Numbered from the stretch's first letter, positions 1 to 9,618 are shown. The stretch is 64,000 bases of DNA from Clostridium aciditolerans (GCF_016316925.1 NZ_JAEEGB010000035.1:1-64000), one strand, 5' to 3'. Numbers and translations: made by a program. Notes: generated by a model not told the origin, from the sequence alone.

Positions 1-64
1 CATTTATTTACACCACAACTAAATTAGAAGAGCCTTATTAAATTACAGATTATTGAGGAATAAA

Positions 65-1309
65 ATGAGAAAGAAGTTTAAGTTATCCTTTTTACTATCA
101 TTAATTATCGCTCTGCTTTTAAGTATCTTCACTGGTTGTAGTAAAACAAGTGAACCTCCCACCCATTGGATTGGTGCATGGAATGGAAGTGCAACAGATT
201 TTACTTTTTTTCAATTAGATTATAAAAATCAAACTTTGCGTACAGTAGTAACTTCAACCTTTGGAGGTTCAAAAGAAAGAATAAAAATTTCAAACGAGTT
301 TGGAGCAGAGCCAATTAAAATTGGTGCAGTTAGTTTTGGTATAGTTAACTCCGATGGCACTATTTCTAAAGGTTCGCAAAAAACACTTACCTTCAATGGT
401 GAATCGGATGTAACTATTGAAAAAGGGGCTTTTGTATGGAGTGATCTTTTTGAAGTTAATATAAAAGCATTAGATAAGGTAGCTGTAAGTATTTATATTC
501 CTAATGAGGTGAAAAATATAACTGGTGCTTGTGAAGGTGCAGAATCTTATTATTCACAAGAAGGTAATTTTACGAATTCGGTTGATACGCAAAAAGATTT
601 TAAACCTATTGGGATAAATGGAGTTCCAAAGGTATCTCCCTTTTTTACATCAATAGAAGTAATGACACCTAAAAAGAATGGATCAATTATTGCTTTTGGA
701 GACTCAATAACTACCCTTTCCTGGCCAGACTACCTTGCAAAGGAATTGAATGATGCAAATATAAAAAATTTATCTGTAATTGGAGAGGCAATCGGCGGTA
801 ACAGAATCTTAAATGATAGTGAAAGTAAACTTCATGGTTTGTTTGGTCCCTCAGGGATTTCAAGATTTGAAAAAGCTATTACAGATCATGAAGGAGCAAA
901 GTATGTAGTTGTTTTAGAAGGAGTCAATGATATAATGCATACAGGTCCAGGAGGACCAGCTCCCGCTTCCGAAATTGTAACTAAAGATCAAATAATTACT
1001 GGACTTAAAAAATATATTGAGTTGGCACATGAACATAACTTGAAGATATATGGAGCAACAATTATGCCTTTTAAAGGATACGAAGTATATGCTGATGAGC
1101 TTGATATTAAACGTAAAGAGGTTAATGAATGGATCAGAACTAGTGGAAAATTTGATGGAGTAATTGATTTTGATAAGGCAACTCTTGATCCTAACAATCC
1201 TTCAAGGTTATTACCAAGATATGATAGTGGCGATCATCTTCATCCAAGTGATGCTGGTGGTGAGGCTATGGCAAAAGCCATTGATTTAAAATTCTTCTCT
1301 GGAAATTGA
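65..1309 (+). CDS. SGNH/GDSL-family hydrolase lipoprotein
   Basis: Predicted surface-anchored esterase, probably a carbohydrate deacetylase-type SGNH hydrolase. The N-terminus has a basic, hydrophobic signal ending in a lipobox (SIFTGC), so the mature protein should be a lipoprotein on the outer face of the membrane. SGNH blocks are visible: the nucleophile Ser in AFGDSIT, the Asn in EGVND, and the Asp/His pair in GDHLHPSD near the C-terminus. A beta-rich domain of about 190 residues precedes the catalytic domain, as in XynE-like members. The reading frame opens at a TTG at 53, but ATG 65 is preferred because GAGG lies about six bases upstream. Substrate unknown; no clear operon partner. Confidence 0.85.
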   Translation: MRKKFKLSFLLSLIIALLLSIFTGCSKTSEPPTHWIGAWNGSATDFTFFQLDYKNQTLRTVVTSTFGGSKERIKISNEFGAEPIKIGAVSFGIVNSDGTISKGSQKTLTFNGESDVTIEKGAFVWSDLFEVNIKALDKVAVSIYIPNEVKNITGACEGAESYYSQEGNFTNSVDTQKDFKPIGINGVPKVSPFFTSIEVMTPKKNGSIIAFGDSITTLSWPDYLAKELNDANIKNLSVIGEAIGGNRILNDSESKLHGLFGPSGISRFEKAITDHEGAKYVVVLEGVNDIMHTGPGGPAPASEIVTKDQIITGLKKYIELAHEHNLKIYGATIMPFKGYEVYADELDIKRKEVNEWIRTSGKFDGVIDFDKATLDPNNPSRLLPRYDSGDHLHPSDAGGEAMAKAIDLKFFSGN

Positions 1310-1469
1310 AATTATTGATTTTGAATACTTTTTGAACTACTGGTTTTTAATCACGAAAAAACACTGCTTAGAGTATAAAGAATGTTGAAAGGGAAAATAT
1401 TATTAGAATCAATGATTAAAAATATTGAATTTTTTAAGTATGTAGTTAGCCTAATAAGGAGTGAAACTA

Positions 1470-2171
1470 ATGCCCCATATCTTTTTAAAAGGAATAATTA
1501 TTGGATTAATAACTGGTATGCCTTTAGGGCCTATTGGTGCAATATGTTTAAGAACCACATTGACTAATGGAGCTTTATTTGGGTTTGTGGCAGGATTAGG
1601 CTCCTGTATAGCAGATTCTATTTATGCAAGTATAGCTGCCCTTGGTTTAACCTTCATTGCCAGGTTTCTTGCCAGACATCAGCATTATATTCGTTTATTT
1701 GGTGGCATACTACTATTAATATTTGGTATTCATGTTATCTTATCAAAACAAGAAAATAAGCAGGAGATTTCAAATAGTAAAACTCTTGCAAAGGCTTTTT
1801 TAACAACCTTTATGTTTGCGCTGGCAAATCCAGCAACGATTTTTTCATTCCTATTTGTATTTGCCAGTTATGGCTCCAAAAATATTGGCCATGGCGTAAT
1901 TGCAAGAGCTATTTTGATAATCGGTGTATTCTGTGGAAGTTTCTGTTGGTGGGTTATCCTTGTTTTGGTTGCTGACAGATTTCATAATCATTTAAATCCT
2001 AAAAAAATTTCTGTTATAAATAAGGTTATAGGCTCTATAATAGTTTTTTCCGGTATAGTTTTTATAATTAGTATAGGAAACTATAAAAAATACATCAGAC
2101 CTTCTTATTTGCACTCAAAGCTTTTTGAAATAATATTACACTTAAAGCCTCGTCATATCCATAAACTCTAA
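1470..2171 (+). CDS. LysE-family amino acid exporter
   Basis: Multi-spanning membrane protein of the LysE/RhtB superfamily, expected to export amino acids or small metabolites. The N-terminal signature GLITGMPLGPIGAICLR and the central FALANPATIFSFLFVFAS (Asn-Pro motif) are typical, with about six hydrophobic segments. Length (233 aa) is slightly above the family norm because of a basic C-terminal tail. The frame opens at GTG 1461, but AAGGAG ends at 1461 and ATG 1470 lies eight bases after it, so 1470 is chosen. A second LysE gene is encoded at 18403-19014. Substrate cannot be predicted. Confidence 0.85.
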   Translation: MPHIFLKGIIIGLITGMPLGPIGAICLRTTLTNGALFGFVAGLGSCIADSIYASIAALGLTFIARFLARHQHYIRLFGGILLLIFGIHVILSKQENKQEISNSKTLAKAFLTTFMFALANPATIFSFLFVFASYGSKNIGHGVIARAILIIGVFCGSFCWWVILVLVADRFHNHLNPKKISVINKVIGSIIVFSGIVFIISIGNYKKYIRPSYLHSKLFEIILHLKPRHIHKL

Positions 2172-2323
2172 AAGGAACTTAATAATAGATAGAAATATAT
2201 TTAATGATAAAAGTTATTCTGCTTCTATCATTGGATAAGTAATTAATTATAGCTTTTGCTTTGTTTAAAAAAGCACTATATAATATGTATAGGAGAATAG
2301 TAAGGGGACAGGAAGTGAAAGCT

Positions 2324-3259
2324 ATGGATAATGAAAAACAACAATTAAGTGTGGAAGTGGCAAGGCTATATTATCAATCAGATTATAGCCAGCAGGAGAT
2401 TGCAACACAACTTGGCATATCAAGACCAACTATATCAAGGCTTCTTCAATATGCCAAAGAAAAGGGATATGTCAGAATTGATATTATTGATCCATTTGCA
2501 GATTTAGATAAGTTAGCTAGCCAATTAAAGGAAAAATATAAATTAAAAAATGTTCGTGTTGTCTTTTCACCAAAAGACGATAATATTTCTATAAGAGAAT
2601 ATATAAGTAAAGAAGCTGCAGAATATTTGCAGGATAGCATTAAAAATGGAGACATACTTGGAGTAAGCTGGGGAACAACAATGTATGAAGTTGCTAAAAG
2701 GCTTATACCACAAAATATTAAAGAAGTAGAAGTAGTTCAGCTAAATGGAGGTATCAGCCATTCAGAGGTAAATACATATGCCTCAGAGACAATTGCCCTT
2801 TTTGCTGAAGCTTTTCAGACAATGCCGAGATATTTACCGCTGCCAGTAATTTTTGATAGTGCTACTGTAAGACAAATGGTAGAAGAGGACCGTCATATCA
2901 AAAATATCATGGAAATGGGGCTTCATGCTAATGTAGCAATTTTTACAGTTGGTGCAATTCAGGATGAGACATTACTTTTCAACTTAAGCTATTTAAGTGA
3001 AAAAGAGAAAAAAGTTTTAAAGCAAAAAAGCGTGGGAGATATCTGTGCCCGATTTTTTAATGAAAAAGGTGAAATTTGTGATGAACAAATTGATAACCGT
3101 ACTATAGGAATATCTTTAGATGCTCTTAAACAAAAAGAAAAATCTATTCTAGTAGCAGGTGGTAAATATAAAGTAGAGGCAATCAAAGGGGTCTTAAATG
3201 GAAAATGTGCCAATATTTTAATTACTGATCAATATACTGCAAAAAAGCTTTTAGAATAA
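2324..3259 (+). CDS. deoR: SorC/DeoR-family transcriptional regulator of deoxynucleoside catabolism
   Basis: Sugar-phosphate-responsive regulator of the SorC family, like Bacillus subtilis DeoR, which represses deoxyribonucleoside genes until deoxyribose-5-phosphate is present. The N-terminus holds a helix-turn-helix (YSQQEIATQLGISRPTISRL); the rest is the phosphosugar-binding domain with GDILGVSWGTT and VVQLNGG motifs and a C-terminal VAGGKYKVEAIKG. The frame extends upstream to 2261, but ATG 2324 follows a GGAAG ribosome site and gives the family-typical 311 aa. Directly upstream of deoC and nupC, so a local regulator of those genes is the natural reading. Confidence 0.85.
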   Translation: MDNEKQQLSVEVARLYYQSDYSQQEIATQLGISRPTISRLLQYAKEKGYVRIDIIDPFADLDKLASQLKEKYKLKNVRVVFSPKDDNISIREYISKEAAEYLQDSIKNGDILGVSWGTTMYEVAKRLIPQNIKEVEVVQLNGGISHSEVNTYASETIALFAEAFQTMPRYLPLPVIFDSATVRQMVEEDRHIKNIMEMGLHANVAIFTVGAIQDETLLFNLSYLSEKEKKVLKQKSVGDICARFFNEKGEICDEQIDNRTIGISLDALKQKEKSILVAGGKYKVEAIKGVLNGKCANILITDQYTAKKLLE

Positions 3260-3331
3260 TATTTAGACAAAATTTCATTTATAAATTCGTAAGTGTATAA
3301 CTAATTGTGGGAAAGAGCAGCTGTATTAAAG

Positions 3332-3379
3332 GCATATTTTTTGTAATCGTTTTTGATAAAAGGATTACAAAAAATATGC
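3332..3379. promoter_or_regulatory. Perfect 17-bp inverted repeat between deoR and deoC
   Basis: Two perfectly complementary 17-base arms (3332-3348 and 3363-3379) separated by 14 bases, followed by TTTTAATTT. The stem is A/T-rich, so it may be a weak terminator or attenuator after deoR, or an operator for the downstream genes. It lies about 108 bases before the deoC start. Confidence 0.6.
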
Positions 3380-3486
3380 TTTTAATTTGTAAAAATATAT
3401 CTGAACAAAATTTCTCAATATACTTTACAAATGTTCAAAAAGGTCTTATTATTAGTACTGTAATAAAGGTGAAGGGGAGATTTATA

Positions 3487-4134
3487 ATGAATATTGCTAA
3501 AATGATTGATCATACTGCATTAAAACCGGATACAAAAAGAGAGCAAATTCTACAATTAATAGAGGAATCAAAAAAATATCAATTTGCATCAGTTTGTGTG
3601 AACCCATATTGGGTTAAAACAGCAAGTGATGGACTAAAGGACAGTGGAGTAGATGTATGTACTGTTATAGGATTTCCGATTGGAGCTAATACAACTGAAA
3701 CAAAAGTATTTGAAACAAAGGATGCTATTAAAAATGGAGCAACAGAAGTGGACATGGTTATTAACGTTGGCGAGCTAAAAGACAAAAATGATGCCTACGT
3801 AGAACAAGACATTAAAGCTGTTGTTGAAGCAGCAAAAGGAAAAGCATTAGTAAAAGTAATTATTGAAACTTGTCTTTTAACAGAAGAAGAAAAAGTAAGA
3901 GCTTGTGAATTGTCTAAAAAAGCAGGTGCGGACTTTGTAAAAACATCAACAGGATTTTCTAAAGGTGGAGCTACAGTAGAAGATATCGAATTAATGCGTA
4001 AAACAGTAGGCGAAGATATGGGAGTTAAAGCTTCTGGTGGCATTCACAACAAAGAGCAAGCTATGAATATGATACAAGCAGGCGCAAGCCGTATAGGTGC
4101 AAGTGCAAGTATTGCAATTATTTCTGAAAAATAA
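3487..4134 (+). CDS. deoC: Deoxyribose-phosphate aldolase
   Basis: Class I aldolase that cleaves 2-deoxyribose-5-phosphate to glyceraldehyde-3-phosphate and acetaldehyde in the cytosol, the last step of deoxynucleoside use. The TIM-barrel signature runs from IDHTALKPD at the N-terminus through EVDMVINVG and KVIIETC to the Schiff-base lysine in FVKTSTGF and the phosphate-binding VKASGGI and RIGAS. Length (215 aa) is normal. The open frame extends to 3307, but ATG 3487 follows AAGGGGAGA and matches the family start. Sits between deoR and nupC as in B. subtilis; the pdp gene of that operon is absent here. Confidence 0.95.
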   Translation: MNIAKMIDHTALKPDTKREQILQLIEESKKYQFASVCVNPYWVKTASDGLKDSGVDVCTVIGFPIGANTTETKVFETKDAIKNGATEVDMVINVGELKDKNDAYVEQDIKAVVEAAKGKALVKVIIETCLLTEEEKVRACELSKKAGADFVKTSTGFSKGGATVEDIELMRKTVGEDMGVKASGGIHNKEQAMNMIQAGASRIGASASIAIISEK

Positions 4135-4201
4135 AAATGGCAATTATAAACAGGATAAACAGCAAGCGCTTATTTAGAAGTAGTATTTAAAAGTAATATC
4201 T

Positions 4202-4240
4202 AATTTTGTATGCTATTAGGTTGCTAAATTATACAAAATT
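4202..4240. promoter_or_regulatory. Inverted repeat in the deoC-nupC gap
   Basis: Ten-base arms AATTTTGTAT and ATACAAAATT (4202-4211, 4231-4240) flank a 19-base loop in the 216-base gap before nupC. Another short palindrome, GTTATATAAC, lies near 4300. Either could be an operator or an RNA hairpin; no T-run follows, so it is not a good terminator. Confidence 0.35.
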
Positions 4241-4350
4241 GGATGTTAAGATTAATTTAAAGGACGTTAAAGATAAATAAAAAAATATGTAGCATAGTTG
4301 TTATATAACGTCGTAATAATAAACTTATAATTTACATGGAGGACGTCATA

Positions 4351-5532
4351 ATGAAGTACATTATAGGAATCGTAGGATTAGTTGTTGTCTTAGGGCTTGC
4401 GTGGATTGCCAGTAGCGATAAGAGAAATGTGAAACACAAACCTATCATCACAATGATTATTTTAGAATTCATACTTGGTTTTATATTACTAAATACAGAA
4501 ATAGGCAATTTTCTAGTAGGTGGAATAGCAAATGGCTTTCAAATACTACTTAAATGTGCAGCAGAAGGAGTAAATTTTGTATTTGGTGGATTAGTCAATG
4601 AAAATCAGTTTACATTTTTTATTAGTGTTCTTTTACCAATAGTTTTTATTTCTGCTTTAATTGGTATATTACAATATTGGAAAGTACTTCCTGTGATAGT
4701 GAAATACATAGGATTAGTTTTAAGTAAAGTCAATGGCATGGGTAAATTAGAGTCTTATAATGCAGTGGCATCAGCTATTCTTGGACAATCAGAAGTATTT
4801 ATTTCAGTAAAGAAACAACTTGGCTTATTGCCAAAACATCGTCTATATACTCTTTGTGCATCAGCTATGTCAACAGTATCTATGTCTATTGTTGGTTCCT
4901 ACATGGTTCTTTTAGAGCCTAAATATGTTGTAACAGCACTTGTTTTAAATTTATTTGGCGGATTTATTATATCCTCAATTATAAACCCATACAGCGTAAC
5001 GGAAGAAGAGGATATTTTAGTAGTTCATGAAGAAAAGAAGCAAACATTCTTTGAAGTTCTTGGAGAATACATTATGGATGGATTCAAAGTAGCTGTTATA
5101 GTTGGGGCTATGTTAATTGGATTCGTAGCAATAATTGCTATGGTTAATGGAATCTTCCAGGGTATCTTTGGTATTTCATTTCAAAACTTACTTGGATATG
5201 TATTTTCTCCATTTGCATTTTTAATGGGGGTACCTTTCAATGAAGCAATACAAGCTGCAAGTGTAATGGCAACTAAATTAGTATCTAACGAATTTGTTGC
5301 AATGAACTTACTAGCAAGTGGTAGTGTACATCTATCAGTAAGAACAACAGCTATTGTTTCTGTATTTTTAGTTTCTTTTGCAAACTTCTCTTCTATTGGA
5401 ATTATTTCAGGAGCAGTAAAAGGACTTAATGAAGAACAAGGAAATGTGGTTGCTCGTTTTGGTTTAAAATTGCTATATGGTGCAACACTAGTAAGTGTAT
5501 TAACAGCAACTATTGTTGGATTAATTGTATAA
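4351..5532 (+). CDS. nupC: NupC-type concentrative nucleoside transporter
   Basis: Cation-coupled nucleoside importer of the CNT family in the cytoplasmic membrane. Family signatures are seen in the middle (SAILGQSEVFISVKKQL), in AMSTVSMSIVGSY, and in the C-terminal half (MGVPFNEAIQAAS, TKLVSNEFVAMN, SFANFSSIGI). Length (393 aa) and about nine hydrophobic segments are typical. The frame opens at 4336, but that ATG overlaps the GGAGG at 4338-4342; ATG 4351, eight bases downstream, is chosen. It would supply deoxynucleosides to the deoC pathway. A strong terminator follows. Confidence 0.92.
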   Translation: MKYIIGIVGLVVVLGLAWIASSDKRNVKHKPIITMIILEFILGFILLNTEIGNFLVGGIANGFQILLKCAAEGVNFVFGGLVNENQFTFFISVLLPIVFISALIGILQYWKVLPVIVKYIGLVLSKVNGMGKLESYNAVASAILGQSEVFISVKKQLGLLPKHRLYTLCASAMSTVSMSIVGSYMVLLEPKYVVTALVLNLFGGFIISSIINPYSVTEEEDILVVHEEKKQTFFEVLGEYIMDGFKVAVIVGAMLIGFVAIIAMVNGIFQGIFGISFQNLLGYVFSPFAFLMGVPFNEAIQAASVMATKLVSNEFVAMNLLASGSVHLSVRTTAIVSVFLVSFANFSSIGIISGAVKGLNEEQGNVVARFGLKLLYGATLVSVLTATIVGLIV

Positions 5533-5535
5533 TGT

Positions 5536-5571
5536 AAAGCACTGTCATCACAGTTGTAATGACAGTGCTTT
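5536..5571. terminator. Bidirectional rho-independent terminator
   Basis: A perfect 13-bp stem (5536-5548 with 5559-5571), a 10-base loop, and A/T runs at both ends. It serves nupC from the left and the minus-strand operon ending at 5577 from the right. Confidence 0.9.
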
Positions 5572-5576
5572 ATTAT

Positions 5577-6167
5577 TTACACTTTAAACAATTCTTTTAC
5601 AGATTCAAAGTCACCCATACCATTTATTAATATTTTCCCTTTAGAATCCATTCTTACTTCAATCTGATTTTTTATTTTATATAGGTTGTCTTTTATGTGT
5701 TTATATCTATCTGTTAAAAAATGATATCTTTGATTAGAAGAGCCTACCCAAGGTCTGCTTAAGTCTTTTTTTTCTTTAATATATGGTCCGTCTATTAAAA
5801 TATCTGTTACTTCTAGCAAATTCTTAATATCATCATTTGAAGACTCTTGTAATTCCTCTAATAAATAGCCTGTAAAGGTAACAATAGATAAATTTTCTTT
5901 CTTTAATATTGCTCCAAGTTTACTTAAGGCGTTAGCTTGTTCAAAGGGTTCTCCGCCAACAAAGGTAACACCCTCTATTTCAGGACCATTCAATATTTTT
6001 TGTGCCAATTCTTCTACAGTTATTTCATAACCTTTATTCTTGTCCCATGTAGATGGTGCTGCACAACCAGGGCAGTGCCTAGAGCAGCCCTGTACCCAAA
6101 TGCAGGCTCTTTTTCCTGGCCCCTCTACATTAGTTGCAGATAAAAATCTGTGAATTTTAAGCTTCAT
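5577..6167 (-). CDS. NrdG-like radical SAM (4Fe-4S) activase-family protein
   Basis: Small radical SAM enzyme resembling anaerobic ribonucleotide reductase activase. A CxxxCxxC cluster motif is visible in CSRHCPGC near residue 29, preceded by NVEGPGKRACIWVQG and followed by the SAM-binding FVGGEPF. Length (196 aa) fits the activase fold with no extra domain. It is the last gene of the Ycf46/DUF1257 operon and no nrdD is nearby, so a role in ribonucleotide reductase activation is not supported by context. Its partner may be a protein of this operon. Start ATG 6167 has a loosely spaced AAAGG upstream. Confidence 0.8.
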   Translation of the reverse strand: MKLKIHRFLSATNVEGPGKRACIWVQGCSRHCPGCAAPSTWDKNKGYEITVEELAQKILNGPEIEGVTFVGGEPFEQANALSKLGAILKKENLSIVTFTGYLLEELQESSNDDIKNLLEVTDILIDGPYIKEKKDLSRPWVGSSNQRYHFLTDRYKHIKDNLYKIKNQIEVRMDSKGKILINGMGDFESVKELFKV

Positions 6168-6198
6168 TTAAATATGTATCCTTTCAGGGTTACTCACT

Positions 6199-7074
6199 TT
6201 AATAATCAACAATTCTTCCTTTAAGAGGGTTATTTATATTGTCATTAATAATTTCTTCACTCTTTTTAACTACTTCACGTTTAGCAGAATTTTTCTTAAG
6301 GCTGCTAGTTTTGAAAGATAAATATTCCTTTAAATCTTCTGCTTCATGAGGCTTCAAGTTAAGTATGTCTATAATATCATCCAAGCATGTAAATATTACA
6401 TTATTTTTTCTTTCAGATAATATTTTTTCTGCTCTTTCTAAAGTAAAGTAGGGAAGATCTATTAATTGATCTAAAGATGCATTATTGATATTAGTTAATT
6501 TATTTTTAGGTTGATTATCCTTTAGTATGCCTATGCTAGATTTACTGTTCGTAGATTTTGGCGAATTCTTATCCGATTCATTCTTTCTCTGTTTTGTATT
6601 ATTTGACTCTAAAATTTCTTTTTCAGAAGTTTTTTGTGAGATATTTTTTTCGCTTTTTAGAATAATTTCTTTTGGAGCAGAATCCCTGTATATATGATCC
6701 TTAATATCTAAAAGAAATTCAGCTAACATTTTACTACGATAGTCACCATAAATATCAATATTATAAAAGTTATTTAGTATTAAATAATGATCTTTTGTGT
6801 TAAAACAAACAGAATCAAGATCATCCCACAAAATTACATTGCTACAATTTGAAGCATGTCTCCAATATAAACCATCACTACAAATTGCTAAACCATCTTT
6901 ACAGCTTCCAAATATAGTGTTATCGTAAAGCGCAATGATTGCCGAAGTTTTAGGTATTTTAAAGCTTTCTCTGGCATTTCTTAATTTTTTAAGTGGTATA
7001 TTTTCGTAAAAATATAAATCGTCGCATTCATGTCGTTTACATATTTCTTTTATAGTTTCAAATGAAATTATCAT
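6199..7074 (-). CDS. PH-like domain protein with C-terminal HhH and GRIVDY tail
   Basis: Unrecognised soluble protein. Residues about 40-130 resemble the PH/YokE-like domain of many clostridial proteins (IIALYDNTIFGS, then DGLYW and ILWDDL). A charged, Ser/Asn-rich linker follows. Residues about 205-260 form a helix-hairpin-helix module of ComEA type (INNASLDQLIDLPYF, LKPHEAEDLKEYL), here divergent: the usual LPGIG is replaced by LPYFT. The protein ends in KGRIVDY, the tail shared by four other products of the operon. It lies between the DUF1257 and radical SAM genes. Function unknown; HhH modules often bind nucleic acid or protein. Confidence 0.65.
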   Translation of the reverse strand: MIISFETIKEICKRHECDDLYFYENIPLKKLRNARESFKIPKTSAIIALYDNTIFGSCKDGLAICSDGLYWRHASNCSNVILWDDLDSVCFNTKDHYLILNNFYNIDIYGDYRSKMLAEFLLDIKDHIYRDSAPKEIILKSEKNISQKTSEKEILESNNTKQRKNESDKNSPKSTNSKSSIGILKDNQPKNKLTNINNASLDQLIDLPYFTLERAEKILSERKNNVIFTCLDDIIDILNLKPHEAEDLKEYLSFKTSSLKKNSAKREVVKKSEEIINDNINNPLKGRIVDY

Positions 7075-7090
7075 AGCTTTAACCTTTCTG

Positions 7091-7810
7091 TTAGATATTG
7101 ATGGTTATAACAATAGAGTTATCTTCCATAATCTCTTCGCTTTCGATTTTATATCCTTTTTCTTCAACCTTAGTCTTTAGATTTTCATAGGTTTTGTTTT
7201 GAACATTACGTCTATAATCCTCATCTAAATTATTTAAGTTCATGATTATATCTTTTAAGTCTTTTTCATTTTCTATCTCTATTATATAAGATGAGTTTTC
7301 ATTAAGTTTAAATTTAAAAGTATGATTATCAATCCTACAATTTATAGTTCCATTGCTTTGTGTTGAATAATTAACTCCATAATCATCTAAAGTTTTCATT
7401 AGTATACTTTTATCTTTAAAGTTTGTTGGATATGATTTAGGTATAACTGTATCTGTATTCTCATTTAAACTAGTAACAAATATTTTTCTTCCTGAGGTTT
7501 TTTCTATTTTCTGTATAAGCATAGTTATGCTTTCTTTTAGATCATATTTTGAAAATACTGCTGTCCACTGTCCGTCTATAAACTCCCAAAAGAAAAACTC
7601 TTTTTCACCATTAATATGAGTTTTTATACTATCTGCCCACTTGACAGCATCAAAACCAGCTTTTCTTACAGTGCTAACAAGTTCCTTCTCATCTTTAAAA
7701 TTTGTTTTTATTTTAACCTGTGAGGCTTCAACCATTTCATCAAATCTTTTTTTTCCCATAACACCACGCACAACTAATGCTAATGGCAACAATGCTAATG
7801 ATATTGACAT
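7091..7810 (-). CDS. DUF1257 (Ycf35-like) protein
   Basis: Looks like a DUF1257/Ycf35-family protein: the region after an N-terminal hydrophobic stretch (LALLPLALVVRGV) reads IKTNFKDEKELVSTVRKAG, the usual opening of the family, and a repeat-like second half begins FKDKSILMKTLDDYGVNY. The C-terminus (EIMEDNSIVITINI) resembles the DUF1257/DUF2997 tail. In cyanobacteria and some Bacillota such proteins are encoded beside Ycf46-type ATPases, as here. It lacks the shared GRxxDF tail. GGAGG precedes ATG 7810. Biochemical role unknown; perhaps an adaptor for the ATPase. Confidence 0.7.
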   Translation of the reverse strand: MSISLALLPLALVVRGVMGKKRFDEMVEASQVKIKTNFKDEKELVSTVRKAGFDAVKWADSIKTHINGEKEFFFWEFIDGQWTAVFSKYDLKESITMLIQKIEKTSGRKIFVTSLNENTDTVIPKSYPTNFKDKSILMKTLDDYGVNYSTQSNGTINCRIDNHTFKFKLNENSSYIIEIENEKDLKDIIMNLNNLDEDYRRNVQNKTYENLKTKVEEKGYKIESEEIMEDNSIVITINI

Positions 7811-7849
7811 TTAAAATTCCTCCAATACACTATTATTTTAATAAAGTTT

Positions 7850-9535
7850 TTAAAAATCTATTGCTCTTCCGCCTCTACTGGATTTAATGTCTTCAGGATT
7901 GTTAGAACTTCCTTCAGATCTATTCTCTTCTCTATTTTCTTCTATAGCTTCTCTTGCTTCATAATTGGTACGATCTTCTCTAGGGGTCGCTGCTACTGCA
8001 CGTACGTTAGCCCATTCACGTATAGCCCTAATTTGTTCTGCCTGAGTTACAACAAGAGGCACTGTATTCTTTATGGTTTTTTCAAAGTCTTCAAAAGTAA
8101 TACTTCTATCTTCAGAATAAGCTTCAAATAAAGCAGAAATTACTGCTTGTTCTATTTCTGATCCAACAAAGCCTTCAGTTATTTGGGAGAGCCTATTTAA
8201 AACTTCATCAGTTAGAGTAAAATCTCCCTTTACAAAGTCATCTTTTACTCTCTTATTTATATGTACCTTAAATATATCTTTTCTTTCATTAAAAGTAGGT
8301 AAATCTACAAAAAATATTTCATCGAAACGTCCTTTACGCAATAATTCAGCAGGGAGCTGGCTTATATTGTTTGCAGTTGCCACTACAAATACTGGCTCTG
8401 TTTTTTCCTGCATCCAGGTTAAAAAGGTTCCAAATATTCTTGTAGTTGTTCCACTATCTCCAGATCCTTGACCACTGAGTCCTTTTTCAATTTCATCTAT
8501 CCAAAGTATTGATGGGGAAACTGCTTCTGCAGTTTTTATAGCTTTTCTCATATTTTCTTCACTACTTCCAACAATGCCGCTAAAGATTCTACCCATATCA
8601 AGACGTAAAAGTGGAAGCTGCCACATAGCACTTATAGATTTTGCAATTAAACTTTTACCACAACCAGGAACACCAGTTATCAAAACTCCTTTAGGGGCAG
8701 GTAATCCATATTTTTTCGCAGAATCAAGCCAGGACTTATTACGTTTCATAAGCCATCTCTTTAGATTTTGTAATCCTCCAACATCATCGATATTTAGATC
8801 ACTTTTTATAAATTCCAAAATACCAGTTTTTTTAATAACTTGGCACTTTTCATCTAAAATTAATTCTATGTCGTTAGCATCTAAGCATCCATCTTGAGCC
8901 ATTGCACGAGCAAAGGAGTTTTCAGCTTCCTGAAAGGTCAAACCTAATGCAGCTTTTGCTAATCTTTCTTTCTCATCCTCATTAAGATTTATATTAATTC
9001 TTCCAGTAGCTCCGTTTACATTAATCATTTCGTTCAGTAAGGATTTTATCTCCTCAGCAGTAGGGAGATTGAAGTCCAATATACTTATATCTTTTTGTAA
9101 ATCTATAGGTAGCACTAAACTTGGAGAAACAAATATTACATTTTTAGGTTTGGGGCTTTGTTTTATAGTAGAAGCTATATCTCTTATCTTTCGTACTATT
9201 TCGTTATCTTGGCATTTTCCATTAGCTCCAAAAAATGCGTGAAAATCCTTCAATATGAATACTGCTGCCTCTGAATATTTTTCTATAAATTCTAAGGCTT
9301 TAATAGGTGATTTTGTTTCCTGTGAGCCTTTTTCTGCTTGTCCAATTATTCCAGAGGTCAAACTCCAGGTGAATATTTGTCTAGGAGTTCTTATAGTATC
9401 TTTATCACTAGCTACATCTTTTATTACTGATAAAACTCTGTCTTCTTCCCATGTAGGGATATATATATATGGAAATCTAGCCTTTAATAAACTACATAAG
9501 TCTTTCTTGAATTTATGTGTAGTGTTTTTCTCCAT
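7850..9535 (-). CDS. Ycf46-like AAA+ ATPase
   Basis: Cytosolic AAA+ ATPase of the Ycf46 family. The N-terminal region (LLKARFPYIYIPTWEEDRV) is the degenerate NTPase-like half characteristic of Ycf46; the active module follows with Walker A GVPGCGKS (residues 288-295), Walker B LWIDEIE (about 344-350) and an arginine-finger region LLRKGRFDEIFF. The C-terminal lid (GFVGSEIEQAV) is FtsH-like, but no membrane segment or protease domain is present, so it should act as a remodelling ATPase. The last residues are GGRAIDF, the operon's shared tail. AAGGAG precedes ATG 9535. Confidence 0.85.
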   Translation of the reverse strand: MEKNTTHKFKKDLCSLLKARFPYIYIPTWEEDRVLSVIKDVASDKDTIRTPRQIFTWSLTSGIIGQAEKGSQETKSPIKALEFIEKYSEAAVFILKDFHAFFGANGKCQDNEIVRKIRDIASTIKQSPKPKNVIFVSPSLVLPIDLQKDISILDFNLPTAEEIKSLLNEMINVNGATGRININLNEDEKERLAKAALGLTFQEAENSFARAMAQDGCLDANDIELILDEKCQVIKKTGILEFIKSDLNIDDVGGLQNLKRWLMKRNKSWLDSAKKYGLPAPKGVLITGVPGCGKSLIAKSISAMWQLPLLRLDMGRIFSGIVGSSEENMRKAIKTAEAVSPSILWIDEIEKGLSGQGSGDSGTTTRIFGTFLTWMQEKTEPVFVVATANNISQLPAELLRKGRFDEIFFVDLPTFNERKDIFKVHINKRVKDDFVKGDFTLTDEVLNRLSQITEGFVGSEIEQAVISALFEAYSEDRSITFEDFEKTIKNTVPLVVTQAEQIRAIREWANVRAVAATPREDRTNYEAREAIEENREENRSEGSSNNPEDIKSSRGGRAIDF

Positions 9536-9618
9536 TTGTATCTCTCCTTGTATGTTAAATTATTGAATTATATATTTTCGTGATTATATGAATTAACTTT
9601 CTAACTTACTTTCTCTAA

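Noticed and set aside
988..1197. Minus-strand open frame inside the SGNH hydrolase gene
   Set aside because: Low-complexity Ser/Leu-rich translation opposite a clear gene, no ribosome site.
5577..6167. Calling this gene nrdG
   Set aside because: No nrdD nearby and the gene belongs to the Ycf46 operon, so only the enzyme family is claimed.
8574..8897. Plus-strand frame opposite the Ycf46-like ATPase
   Set aside because: Antisense to a conserved AAA+ module with no supporting motif.
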